Shown: piece after piece, positions 46,710 to 58,534 of the stretch
Position numbering within the stretch: the first letter of the stretch is position 1
Layout: each line of letters begins with the position of its first letter
Assembly: GCA_922989275.2 (NCBI GenBank)
Contig: OV277869.1
Location: 39,292,189 to 39,356,188, forward strand
Direction of reading: 5' to 3'
Source: Gari tellinella
Lineage: Eukaryota; Mollusca; Bivalvia; Cardiida; Psammobiidae
DNA length: 64,000 nt
Made by a program: the position numbers and the translations under genes
Notes under the pieces: generated by a model
What the model saw: only the letters and a program-made list of their open reading frames with translations
Databases searched by the model: none
What the model was told of the DNA's origin: nothing

Positions 46710-46870
46710 CAGTGCTCCCTCTATACAACGACCCTCTGAACAATGCTTCCTTACTTAAAACTACGCTTGCCGCTTTTTCCCAAACAAAATCATTATGTCT
46801 AACGCTTTCACTGCTGCAATATATTCTGCTTTAAATTGTCGTCTGCTGTTTTGTTTAAGTAATATATTTA
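46710..46870. mobile_element. CAGTGTTCCCTC MITE, left part
   Basis: CAGTGCTCCCTCTATACAAC begins 7 nt after the donor at 46703, so the 5' splice site survives on the edge of the insertion. The right TIR is not found. Confidence 0.65.
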
Positions 46871-47228
46871 AAACTGTTATCTACATTGTTTCAAAATTCG
46901 ATGCATCTAGGTCAACACGAAGTGCTCATCATTTACAATAAAAAAGACCGCCAGCACAGTAAGTAAATACATGTAAAACATTTAAAAAAAATTCTATGAC
47001 AAGATTATTAGTAACACGGGAAAGAATTAAACATTCAAGCCCGTGTTAAACATAACCCACTATGGCAACGGTCAAATTGTACTCAAGCGACTAGTCTGTA
47101 GTCACGAGTAACTGTAAGACATGGATGGGTTTAGGGTACGACAGAGAGGGAGAGAAAAATCAAAGCAAGAAAATCCGACACAACTCTCCCGGTTATGGAC
47201 GGCTTTAGAGATACATCATCATGTAGTG

Positions 47229-47645
47229 CTAAGCCCTGTCTGTCGTCGCACAACCAAAGAGGAAAGCATAGTTATCAATTGTAGATTGATCGATAACCAA
47301 ACGTGAAGTGCGCAGCAATATAGTTGGATCATAATCTTTTTTGAGGAAAAATCTAATACGTTTCACAAATTGGTTTTGAAAATGCATATGTCCAAGAATC
47401 TTACGAAGTCTGTAAATCACATCACCATAAAACTCCGGATGTGAAATACCTTGCCGCAGAAAAGACTTTAAGTTACATTTATACTTGTTAATGAGAGGAA
47501 GATTTCTATAAAATAATTTAGAAAATGTTTTACGAAGTTTATGAAATCTGTACCCCTGTATAAAGCTTTTCAGTAATAGTTTTATCAGAATGTGGAAGTC
47601 CTCAACAGAGGTACAGGCCATAACCAGGTTCAACAGATTTGTCAA
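47229..47645 (-). pseudogene. Transposable-element protein fragment (antisense in intron 1)
   Basis: A 138-residue open frame reading LRKTFSKLFYRNLPLINKYK, then FLRQGISHPEFYGDVIYRLR and ILLRTSRLVID. QGxSHPxFYGDxxYxxRK is a phrase I know from ORFs linked to reverse-transcriptase-type elements in cnidarians and molluscs, near their C-terminus. Without a start context or the rest of a polymerase it is probably a remnant. Class not certain. Confidence 0.45.
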
Positions 47646-47800
47646 GATACTTGTTAGTGCTGAGACATTTGCTTAACAGCGTGTATATATATTAGCCGCA
47701 AATAAAAAAAAATCGATTTGTGTGGTCATAGTTTGGATCTATACTTTAATGTCCTTTTTTCTTCAGACATTGTTCTCATATTTTCCGTGTCGTGTTTCAG

Positions 47801-47922
47801 TGGTGGGGAGTATCAGTATTGTTCGAGCGAGAAGTACCCAAGGTGTCTACGTTGTAAAGATATGAGGGACCAGGACTGTTTTACAAACATCATGCCTCAT
47901 AACTGTTCCTACTATTGTCATG
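47801..47922 (+). CDS. TNFR-like/sushi membrane receptor, cysteine-rich exon
   Basis: Acceptor GTGTTTCAG at 47800; frame SGGEYQYCSSEKYPRCLRC then DCFTNIMPHNCSYYC. The EY-x-Y, C-x2-C and P-x2-C-x3-C spacing is like the single cysteine-rich domain of small TNF-receptor-family proteins of the BCMA/TACI kind. Together with exon 1 there are eight cysteines. Donor ATG|GTACGT, phase 1. The TNFR relation is by Cys spacing only. Confidence 0.75.
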
Positions 47923-47984
47923 GTACGTATAAATGCGGATGAATTTACATTTTGATGAATCGATAACAAATTCACACCATGATA

Positions 47985-48230
47985 CAGTAGAGAATCTGTT
48001 ATTCTTTCCCAATAAACGCGTTTACGCTAAAACTATTACTTGCAGTGCAAACAGTTTGGAGCCAGATCAGACGCCGGGTCACCCGGCGTCTGATCAGGCT
48101 CCAAACTGTTTGCAACCAAGATAAACAAGAATTATCAGAATTGTCCAAAAGTTTTTCTTTTCTACGTTTTAGTGCTTTGCGTTTGCGTACGTTTGCGTTT
48201 AAACGGGAAAGAATAACAGATTCTCCACTG
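47985..48230. mobile_element. CAGTGGAGAA MITE with AAACAG hairpin, second copy
   Basis: TA-flanked CAGTAGAGAATCTGTTATTC and GAATAACAGATTCTCCACTG. Central hairpin 48047-48114 has stem GGAGCCAGATCAGACGCCGG and complement. Sister of 32787-33027. Confidence 0.85.
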
Positions 48231-49639
48231 TAATTGTTTGACGCGCCATTCAAAAAGAGTCGCTGTATATTAAGATAGACTGAAAGCAAAAAGAAGGTAT
48301 CGTTAAAGCAGCCAAAATAACTCAATTACACTCCATCTGCAGAATGGGTTTCCTCCCAAAAAAGGAACCCTAGTTCATAGGTATATTTTTAATATGTATT
48401 TAGGCTTTGCATGTCTATGGACGGAAAAAAGCAAAATTGTACTAATGAAAGCGGAATAGATCTATCACCAGCTCTTGTATCAGTTTGTTGTGTATTCCAG
48501 ATCACACTCGAGGCTACGCCTCTCGTGGCTGCATGAGAGCTGGATTACACAACCGACTCGAACTTTTATTGTATACCTAAATTGTTTGGGACAAAATCTA
48601 TATGTTGTTAAACCAAATAATCAAATAGATCTATTTATAAGCACCCTACAATGTTAAAAGTTAAAACTCTTCCGTACACCTATAATGCAATCTGAAACTA
48701 TGTTTGGAAGTCATATGACCACCAATAATGACGTCATTATTTATATTGTTGACGTATTGATAATCCGTTATTTTATCGGTTCGATTGAGAAGTAGCTTTT
48801 TGCAAATAATGTTCATTTAAGCTTTTAAGGGTATGAATTGAACTGTTTGAAGCTTTGTCCTTTGGAGGAAATCATTACAAGTGAGTGTTGTGGGTTATTC
48901 ATGCTTACAATGGTTTAAAGACAGCACCGAATTCTGGAATTCCCAAACGTCACGCACAACTCTTCGTAAAAGCCGTGACGTCATCATCCAAGATGTCAGC
49001 CCCCATGTTTTGTAGTTGCCTAGTTTTGAGGAAATTATTCACGCGCAAATCAAACACTTTTCAAAGTCTGTCAGTGATTGAATAGAATTGGAATACCTTT
49101 GATTTTACCATGCATTACTTAAGAACGGAAAAAAGGCAAGCCTTTTTTCCGTACTAAAGTAAACATATAATAATGCAGTTTTGCAGTCATCTTTCTTTAA
49201 AGATCTACATATTATCGTGTTCAATGGTCCATTAATACAGGTTGACTTGTGGTGTTATTTAGAGCTGACGGCATTTTAAAATTGAACTCAAGGGAGGTAA
49301 CTCGGTTTGTGTTAAATTTTTTCAGAATTTCTGGAAACCATGTATAAAATGTAAAGTCTAGTGTAGATTTTCATTCAATTTTTGTGACTAGTAGAATTAA
49401 GTAATATCCATTCAATAAGCCTAAAATTAGTGTGTGTTAAACAGCTAGAATTTTTGTAATTTGACTTTTTCAGAATTTGACTGAAATGTTGATATCTCCA
49501 CAAAATATGTCATGAAATATTTTTGTTTGCACAATATCTTATAGTCTCTGTACAGTTTACTCGAATGTAAAGAAATTTTTTATTTTAACGATTTTTCACT
49601 TTCCATATGGTATATTTCAATTTTATCAAGGTTTCAAAG
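48231..49639. other. No gene seen (intron)
   Basis: Intron 2 of the receptor gene. A 35-bp palindrome ACGGAAAAAAGGCAAGCC/TTTTTTCCGT lies at 49124-49154. ORFs are short. Confidence 0.4.
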
Positions 49640-49804
49640 AAGTCTGACAGGGAATAAGCAGACCCACCTTAAGGTTTTTCTGATAAGACTAAATAAAGGC
49701 TAATTACAAATCTTCTTTTTCCGAAACCACTTGTCCATTTTCAGGTCATCATGACCGTAACAGTGGGTACCAGGTGAACGATTTAGGGCTGCATGCGGCT
49801 CTTG
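49640..49804. mobile_element. Right-end fragment of hairpin-ended family B
   Basis: TCTTCTTTTTCCGAAACCAC leads to GGTACCAGGTGAACGATTTA and GGGCTGCATGCGGCTCTTGT, equivalent to 41800-41896. Confidence 0.7.
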
Positions 49805-52570
49805 TTCAGATTACGCACGATCCCTTTTAGCACTGTTAAAGCACAGTCTGAACACTACATGCAACTGTTTTATTATTTACCTGTATACGTATCAGTTGTC
49901 CCGGAAACTAACACATATACATTCATATACATGCTGTTCATGCAAATTGAGTCTACACAGTCGTCTTATCATTTGTAAAGAATTGATTACAAAAATCCTA
50001 TCATTTGAGCGTATTTAAGCATGCTAACCAGCGCATATGGCACCAATGGTGGTTAAAATACGCTTGTTTGATTCATACTAAACGTCGTTATATTATTCTT
50101 TTAATCATTTTACGATCTGTACAGTATTTTTATACATCCATGTTGGAACTACAATGTATATTTTATTTTTGTTTTAAAACAGAAGATTTATCCCGACATT
50201 GCCATGTTATTGTAAAATACTCGTGTCATGCAGAAACGAAAAATAGTTTAATAACTGATAAAAAAATTGTTTAAAAACCGATAAAACAAATTGAAATTAC
50301 AATATCGACAATAAATGGAATCAATTTGTCTGATGTTTGATTAATGATCAAAGCCGAAAAATGTGGATAGACGTCAACTCACTGTACAATGAAAATTATG
50401 CGCGCCAAGTGAAAGAAAATCAAGAACATATAAAAACTGGTTTTAGACTGCTTGCATTAAAATACTGATACATATTTTAAGACCAAATTTGGACGACGTA
50501 TCCTTTCCACGCCCATAACGTTTAAAAACGTTTTGACGTTTATGGCACATTTTAGCTTCCGTAGAATGAAAAATTATCATTCGCGCATCGCGTTGTTCAA
50601 CTTTTCTGGAAGGTCAGATTCGGCACTTCCTAGTTCTAGAATATCAATTGTCTCCTGCAAAATGTGACACTTTCAGGCAGCATCGAAAATGGATCCAGAC
50701 ACAAATTAGCAAGATTGGAAAAATACGAATGCCAGAGGGGCCGAAACGGTCCATCTTTCTACTTTCGGTGTAAAATGTACGCGACCTTTTTGTCAAACCC
50801 GTTATAATACTAGTAGCTCTCATGCTGGAATTCAGTAACACTAACATGTCAACACAAATCTGACAAAGCTCAAACTGAGCTTTTTTAACTAATTCGCGAA
50901 GAACGCGAACCCGATTTAAATATAGCGCTTCTAAAGATAGAGTGTCACTTTCCGTTTCGTTTTCACACGTCAGAGTAGATTTGAGATGTCAGCGCGTAGT
51001 GTTCATTCAGAATATGAGCTCCAAATTAGTCCGGTAGTGTCTATGTTGTGTGTACGAAATGGGTGAGGCTTGCTAAGGATATGAGAATTTGTCGTCGCAA
51101 CCTATCTATATCCTTTTTATTGATCGATATTGATAGGAATTGAATATATTGCATATTTGACCCCTGTTCTGGTTTTTTTGAGACACCCTGGTACATTAAT
51201 AGACAACTCTTCCGGCCTAAATGAATGAACGTAAAAATATCAATGCTTTTGTCGGTGAAAGTGTCCAACCTTTAAACTTGTGTATGATGGTGGTAATGGA
51301 GCGAAATAGTTGTCATTGCCTTTGTAATTGAATGCTTGTTTGTGAAATTCCGTTTCTGCCATCTAAGGGCTAATTTGACGCCACAGAGAGAGTGGAGCGG
51401 ATACAGAAAGCCCGAGCGAGATGCCCTACTTATATTATCGACAGAGTTCTCTAGTTCTTTTAGAAGGCCAGTGTAAAGCACTAATTAGTCGGACCTCTGA
51501 TTTTATAAAGTCTCATCCGAAATACCTATCCGGCGGGGGGGGGGGGGGGTCGAACTCACGCCCCCTAGTATCGTAGTCGAGTGTGCTTCCACTGGACCAC
51601 GTCCGTCAGTCTTTGTTTTTGAAGACTACAAAACAAATGTAACAAATGTAACGTTCATGTAACACTGCAATAAGTAAAAAACTATTTACGCAGACAGTTT
51701 CACCAACTGGACTTTTTTCTTGATCACTGGCGACTGATTCACAGGAATTAGGATTTACTTCCAATTGTTCCTACCGGAAGTGGTAGCAAACAAAGGGCTG
51801 TAAATCTACCTCAACCGGAATGCACCTTGTTCCCGGTTCATCACATCCTGTTCGAATGCGTATCGCCTCCTATATTAAACATACCATTCTGGTTGTGGCA
51901 ACACCATAACAACTGAGACTTTCAAACAAAGATGCAGAACTTAGTGTTGCTATTAAGTGAATACAGGGTGGACATAATTTTTATGACGAACTGTCCAATT
52001 TATTTTTTAATCATACTATTTTGAATAGCCCAATTTGGATTTTATTAGAACAACATTTTGGGAACCTTTTACAGTATGAAATATACTAAAGATTATTAAC
52101 TCATTCACCCCTGAAACTTTTAATAGACAATTCCAATTTCAAAATTCGCCTAGCCCATTTTTGACTATTTAGGGTTGATTTTAACAATATTGTTTCCAAA
52201 TGACAAACAGTGTCGACCCTGATGAGGGGGCTCGTTAAGGAGCCCTCTGATCAGGGTTTTAACTGTTTGTATAAGACAAGTATAATCGTCACAGGTTCAC
52301 TGTATGTAAATAACGATTACACTCGTCGCTAGGGTTAAATGTTTCAAACATGCCTTCTGTATCACCTGCCAAGTTTTAACTGAATTTTCGCTGAATACTG
52401 GTTTAAGTTTTAAACCGCGCGTTGTCTTCAACACTTTCTGTGAGAACTCTCTTGCTTTATCGACTGGTTTTTACTGTCTGATATGATATTGTTAAATGGT
52501 TCTGTATTGTGAACTTTGTAGTCATACCTAGTTTCAACAAGGATATTGATTGATTGTTGTTGTTTTTCAG
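49805..52570. other. No gene seen (intron); degenerate tRNA-like sequence and hairpin
   Basis: 51523-51603 on the minus strand reads like a degenerate tRNA: GTGGTCCAGTGGAAGCACAC A-box and GTGAGTTCGACCC B-box beside a poly-G tract (51534-51549). An AAACAG hairpin is at 52202-52269. A poly-purine-free AT-rich remainder shows nothing else. Confidence 0.45.
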
Positions 52571-52594
52571 AGGAGACCAAGAAAGTTGAAAGAG
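52571..52594 (+). CDS. TNFR-like/sushi membrane receptor, 24-bp microexon (predicted)
   Basis: TTGTTTTTCAG|AGGAG...AAGAG|GTATGT gives a 24-bp exon that keeps phase 1 and adds eight residues (EETKKVER with the split codons), a charged linker between the cysteine-rich and first sushi domains. Exact splice sites and phase fit support it, but the gene also reads in frame without it, so it may be optional. Confidence 0.5.
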
Positions 52595-52965
52595 GTATGT
52601 TGAACTTTTATTGAGAATGTCATTTGGTGAGTACGGGAATGTGTGTAGGAGGGTGTTAGTAGTTTGATAATATAACTTATCTGATGTTCTAAGCATTTGT
52701 GTGAGTTGAGAAGTAAGAAAGTTAATTTAAGAGTTGGCTCGTATGCATGCTCGAAACATGAAAAAGCTACATTACCTTCTTCATTATTTGACAAACTTTG
52801 CAAATATGGTAGGTACCATGACAAGAAAAATGAAGGACTCTTTAAACGGTCCTTTATTTAAAACTAATTTTGAGTGAATTAGTTTCACGAGAAAATTTAC
52901 ACCCACACGTTTGTTTTTGCTGTTAATACCAACTTTTTCCTCATTGTTTTGAAAAATGAACTACA

Positions 52966-53201
52966 GTACTAAGAGAGACAGGTCTGGATTCAAGCTGTTT
53001 GTCACTTGTCATCAAAGGTCCTTTCTGTCAAAATGTCCATTGTGTAATTTTGAGATAAGCAGCAGACGACACTTTTAAGCGGACGACATTGCAGCCTTGA
53101 ATAGCTAAGACATAATTGTCATTTAAGGGAACTGCGGCAAGGGTCGTTGTACATAAGGAGGGAGTCGTTGTTGGGAGGGCCGTTGTAGGGAGGGAACACT
53201 G
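52966..53201. mobile_element. CAGTGTTCCCTC MITE, full or nearly full
   Basis: Right end GGGAGGGCCGTTGTAGGGAG then GGAACACTG beside TA. The left part has GGATTCAAGCTGTTTGTCAC, half of the usual hairpin, so the left TIR is degraded. 53202-54010 shows only intron. Confidence 0.6.
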
Positions 53202-54010
53202 TACTAGTAACCTTTTGGTATTCCCAAATACAAAGTGTCGACCTAATTTCTTGAAGAATGTCTATATTTGGAGGCTAAATTAATATTTAGCTTGTTAAGG
53301 AAACACAAAGTTATTAAGAGGAAAAAACAGCTGCCATTTATCGTAGTAGATGGACATTTTACATAGAGATCCTCGCTTGAACTATTTTATTGATTTTATT
53401 TATTTTTCATGCAGCAATAGTTAAGCATATAGCGTCATATCAGCGAAGATGCTAAGACCGTTACTATAACAACATGTTCATGATTAACTCTTTCACCACT
53501 AAGTTACTATTACGGGTTATTAAGTTCCATTGTGGACCTGTTTAGTTACTAAAACATGAACTAACCTACTTGGAATCATACTTAGTTTAACAACAACTCT
53601 TTTGAATAAGAAAACAATGCAGACACGGATCAGGAGCCCTTCGATCTTGGTCTACACTGTTTTCAAATGTATTGAGTATATTTTAAACAGGTCCATTGTG
53701 TTGAAGAGTTTCAGCGCTGACTGTACACGTGTGTGTAATAAGTTAGACATAGTTAGTTAGACTAACTAACTATGTGTAATAAGTAAACTGGGTAATGGCT
53801 TTCAGAAATCTTATTTTTGCTTTGGTTCACTGGTGATAATTGCGAAAATACATATTTAATTGACATGTGTAACATATTTACCCGAGCGTTTGAGTTTTGA
53901 AAAGGAACACATCAGAAGTAAGACATACAAAGACAGAGGGCTTGAAAAGTCTCGTTCGTTTCATTTGCTTTCAAATGCTTTACCAAAGAGATATATTTTG
54001 ACATTGACAG

Positions 54011-54181
54011 AGCAGCAATGTCCCCGAATCGAACTGTCCAATGGATCACACAATGCCTCAACCAATCCTAGTTTTGGAGAGAACGTGGATTTCAAATGCA
54101 ACTACGGCTACAAACTTAAAGGCCCAAACGTAATCATCTGTTTCGATGGAAGATGGTTACCTGATCTACCCACGTGTGAAG
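54011..54181 (+). CDS. TNFR-like/sushi membrane receptor, sushi domain 1
   Basis: Acceptor ACATTGACAG at 54010, donor GAAG|GTAACA at 54182, phase 1 on both sides, 57 codons: exactly one CCP/sushi module. Order of features: CPRIELSNG, FGENVDFKCNYGYKL, ICFDGRWLPDLPTCE, with the four cysteines and Trp of the family. Two N-glycosylation sequons (NGS, NAS) are visible. Sushi domains bind proteins at the cell surface, for example in complement control and IL-15 receptor alpha; the ligand here is unknown. Confidence 0.88.
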
Positions 54182-54365
54182 GTAACATAAATGTTTTTCG
54201 TTATTGTCAAACTAACTCTGTTGCTAAGTCAATGTATAGCCAACATCATATTAAAAAAGCCATTTTTCGTAAAGTCAAATCCATTTTGAATTTTTTTTAC
54301 AATTAATTACAAAATGTCAACTAACGCAGACCCTGATCAGAGGGCTATGACTATTTGACATTATA

Positions 54366-54510
54366 TAAATATTAGATGGCAGTTTGCGTGACATTCAAAT
54401 TGTCAACCCGAGAAACAGAATGTCACCCTGAGGCGTAGCCGAGGGTGACATTCTTGTTTTCGAGGGTTGACAATTTGAATGTCACGCAAACTGACATCTA
54501 ATATTTATTT
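54366..54510. repeat. Long near-perfect palindrome
   Basis: AGTTTGCGTGACATTCAAAT through GAATGTCACCCT pairs with AGGGTGACATTC through ATTTGAATGTCACGCAAACT, arms of about 65 bp around GAGGCGTAGCCG. Located in the intron after sushi 1. 54511-55526 shows no gene. Confidence 0.8.
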
Positions 54511-55526
54511 TATTACACCGAGCTTATCAACCCTGGCTTTGGAATCGTTTTATTCGTATTGTGTTGTGAATACCAATTTAGCGCGGACATGTACGTAACG
54601 CGGAAAATGACGTTGCCGTCTTACGACGTCACATTGTTTATAATTATATTACAAGAAAGAAAGAAGAACGTTATGATAAGTAAATTGAAGAAACAGCGTC
54701 TTTACATTGTCTAGGTGGCAAATATCCTCTTCCGAAATGGTGGCAAATCGTTAAGGAATGGACAAAAGGAAGCAACTTGTACAGAAAATGCCAAAAGTTG
54801 ATTATAAGTTACCCCTTTTTAAAACGTTCTATTATCGCCAATAGCGAAATTCATGTACATGCTGACAGTATATTTTAGGACGGAGAAAAAAAGTAATGTC
54901 CTTTAGAGTAACGTCACAAAAAGAATATCATAAAGAGTGACAGTATATTTTGGATAGATGTAAAAGACATACAAAATGTTAACTGTAGGTCTATGGGAAA
55001 TTAACATTGTAACTCAAAGCGAGGTGTAATAATGATGACTGTTAGAAAGCAACGTTTAAACTTTGAAATGTGGGTAGTTTCTAACTGACGCAAGTTCGAA
55101 TTATCGATTGTATATTACATGTGTTAAGCTCTTTACAGTACATGCCTTTAAATCTTACCAGTTCACCTGCTATAACATCGTCTGCTCCATACACGTCTGC
55201 ATTGGTTTAAGAATTGTGATGATAAAGAATATTTAGCGAACATGAGAGTGGAGCTATATATATATATATATAACGTTTCTGGCCAGACGCCGTGTTTCGC
55301 GGCAGTTTGTAGTAAACTCGCTGCTTTCACAAAGAAATATCACTCTACAACTGATATTAGTAGATCTCACTCGACCAATTAACTATATAGACTTTTGTTA
55401 TGTCAATCGATGTAAATTCATAATGGCACATGGTAACATCACCTTTCGACCCGCCTGACTACTAGTACTAGTACGAAACGCGCCTGATGTGTCATCTGAG
55501 GCATAAATCCGTAATGCTACAAGGTT

Positions 55527-55719
55527 CAGGGCTCCAGATAAGAGGGAATAAACTGAACAAATCTAACAATTTCTCACTCATTTTAGCATCAAATCCTATG
55601 GTGTTACTACTCATTAGAATCGTCTCTTCGAGACGATTCTAATGAGTAGTGACACCATAGGGTTTTATGCAGAAATAAAGATTTTAGTTTTCGAAATACT
55701 CCCCTTAACTGGAGCCCTG
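55527..55719. mobile_element. Short CAGGGCTCCAG element with inner palindrome
   Basis: Ends CAGGGCTCCAGATAAGAGGG and TTAACTGGAGCCCTG as in 13668-14790, but only 193 bp. The centre is the palindrome ACTCATTAGAATCGTCTC|TTCGAGACGATTCTAATGAG. Confidence 0.75.
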
Positions 55720-56279
55720 CAACCTTACTCATCTCCTTCACAGAGAGTATTCCGCCGTTTCTCAACATACATCTCAGGCTACATCTCCAAATGACAGGAT
55801 TCTTGACATAACTTTTGTAAAACATTACATTTCTATTATTTTAGCATTCAGTTGAAAATAGAAAAATATTAGAGATAGTCCGGGAGTCAAAGGCTGCTAT
55901 TTAGCTGAACCTGGAAATGCCGGATGAACTTTGTTTCTGCAGTTTTCAATAGTCTAGGGGGTCCTCATCAAGATCAAAGAGGGTGCCCGGTGATATCCCT
56001 TGAGCATTTATCAAAATATGCTAATTAAGTCCGCCATTACTGAAATTCCGTTATTTGGCCATATGTCAATTAGTATGCATCCTACCATGATGAAACTGGT
56101 GTCTATAACCAGGTTATCAGGGTCTACGAACTTGATAAACCCATCATTTCAGGAATTAAATGTTTTGGACATATGCAACTTATTCTAATTATGCAAATGA
56201 GGTCCGTCATTACTGAATTTCCGTTTTTGTGTAATATCTCTTAAAGTTCATTTCATTTAAGTTCATGTGCTGCCATCAT

Positions 56280-56762
56280 TTATAGTTGCTTGATAACAAA
56301 AACAGTTGATTAGACTCATCTGTAGTGATCTAAGTGTAGATAGATTGTTCACAACCGCATCACTGATAAACACAAGTTAGTTTTCACTGGAGAAGACACA
56401 TGCCCCACTGAAATCAAGAATGAAAACACCAGCATCAGATATGACCAGGAGATTATCACGAAGAAGCCGATACCATTATTGTGCAGCACGTCTTGAAGGT
56501 GCCAGTGGCGCCAGGAAACTTGCAGTGGTGTCAGATGACACAGATGTGTTTGTCCTGTTGTTCACCACTATGAGGAGGCAAATCTGAACCTACCAATGAC
56601 GATGGAATCACGTAAAGGGAGGGCAGTGATAGACTAACAGCTGACCGTCAAAAAGCATCGCGACATCGGGGAGCACCTCCTTCCGACTGTAGCATGTTGC
56701 TTTGGAGTTGGAAAGGGCTCTGTTGTCAAATCGCTGAGGACAGGATATAAGCTTAAGATTTC
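56280..56762 (+). pseudogene. Decayed transposon-type protein gene, N-terminal part
   Basis: Fragments in shifting frames: VFTGEDTCPTEIKNENTS, HEEADTIIVQHVL, KLAVVSDDTDVFVLLF, and LPTVACCFGVGKGSVVKSLR. VSDDTDVFVLL and a CYYGIGKG-like phrase mark a protein family common in repeats of corals and molluscs. At least one frameshift (near 56494) and several stops are present, and a short stretch before VACCFG seems deleted. It is cut at about 56763 by a TIR element. Confidence 0.6.
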
Positions 56763-58534
56763 AGGACGTTTCGCTACCTGGATGTTCGCTTCCCTAGCAT
56801 GTTCGCTACCTTGTGGTTTTCGTGGCTGGCCTTTTCGCTACCTAGACTTTTTCGATACCCAGTGTTAATTTTCACACTTCTTATCTACTAATATGCAGGT
56901 GCTTCGCCAACATAATGGATTTTATTTACTGATCTGGATCCAAAACTATAGCTCATGTACATAAAATTAGAAGAGGTTTTATTTACTAATCTGGGTCCAT
57001 ACAACGAACAGAAATAAAAACAAATTTTGGTAAGATATTTGCACAGACGTCACGCGTCCACATCATATATATTTATTTATTAATCTGGATCCAACCAATG
57101 GAATCATTATATTTCAAAGTGATTTTTATTAATAAGGATCAAAACTAACGGACAAAAATCTGTTCAATTTAGACTCCATGCGTTCACACCAGACATTTGT
57201 ATTCCTTTATCTGGATCCAAAAACCTATGGAAGTTACTTCAGTTAATAGTCAGGATCCATTTACTTACATACATAAATAATTACAAGTTGACAAAATATT
57301 TGCGCCGACGCAACTTTTATTTACTAATCTAGATCAAAACCAATGCCGCGGCTAGCTCAATATAAGAGAGTTTATTTATTAATCTGGATCCAAACTAATG
57401 GAACTTAAGGGTTATTTATTTATCTGGATCCCAACCAATGGACATAAATAGAAGAGATTTTTTTTTATACTAATCTGGATTGAAAACTAAGCATGGCACA
57501 TATAATCATAAGTCAAAGTTGACGAAATATGTGCGCAGATGCCACGTGTCAACATCAACAATTTATATTTTATTGATCTGGTTCAAAACCAAGGAAATCT
57601 CCATAAAAGAGAATTCAATTTATTTACTCTTCTCACTGCGGAACATTATTTACTGATTGGATTTTTGCAGAAGCTGATCTGAATCACACAAGGAAATGTG
57701 GATCTAATGGCATTAAAGAGGCTCGCAACCGGATTTAGCATTAAAAATAGTAATTTGTAAATATATGTCAAATGCTTATATAAATGGGTAATATTTAGTT
57801 TAGGATAATAAATTCTGTTAAAAAATGCATTTCAAAAAAAAGAAAAGAAGAAGCTCTGGTGGGATTCGAACCCGTGACCCTCCATGCGGAGACAAACATG
57901 AAAAATGAGGAAACGCCTTTACCGCCTCGGCTACCAGCGCTCTCTATATATATGGTAGCGAATTAACGTACTTCACTGGTTGCGAATGATAGTACTTTAT
58001 TCGGCTCGGGTTTATGTCTGAGCCCGTGTAGAGAAGCAGCAACAACAACTATACCGTCAGCTGATGCTATAGAAAAACGATGAATATATCTAAAAAAACT
58101 AAGATTCATTGACGATTCTTGAGACTTTTTTTGGACTGATCATATTTGTTTAATGTCAGAAGCCAACTAATGCCACAAATTTGCTTTTATTTGAGTATTT
58201 TATTTTATTTTGACAAGTACACCAACCGGTTGCGAGTCCCTTTAAATTAAGCGTTCAGACGTGCCTTTCAAAATTGACAGCTGCTATAATTTCATTTTCA
58301 AGTACAAGTTTCAGATCAATAAACTTTTTAATTTAATTATTTTAAATACATACTGTATTACGCTTAATTTAAATTACTAAGAGTAATTAACTACGAAAGG
58401 TCAGTAACAAAAGAAAAATGTTTTTGGTTTTGTAATAAAAATAGGAGGTAGCGAAAATGTACGGGAATCGAAACATCCTACTCTGGGTAGCGACCTGACA
58501 GGCGCGAACGCAATAGAGTAGCGAAACGTCTAAT
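56763..58534. mobile_element. TIR element inserted in the decayed gene
   Basis: GGACGTTTCGCTACC at the left and GTAGCGAAACGTC at the right are inverted. TAAGCT words flank both sides (56750, 58540), a possible target duplication. The interior has ten or more degenerate repeats of TTTATTTACTAATCTGGATC plus CAAACTAATGGA (56930-57620) and many GCTACC words near the ends. It holds the TTAA MITE at 57713-58245. Confidence 0.7.
57713..58245. mobile_element. TTAA-flanked MITE with Leu/Ser-type tRNA-like module (copy e)
   Basis: TTAA at 57713-57716 and 58242-58245; TIRs AGAGGCTCGCAACCGGATTT and ...AACCGGTTGCGAGTCCCT. The tRNA-like module (minus, 57853-57944) has A-box GTAGCCGAGGCGGTAAAGGC and B-box GGGTTCGAATCCC, unlike the GGTCTAAGC type of copies b, c and d. 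Uninterrupted relative of copy a. Confidence 0.88.
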
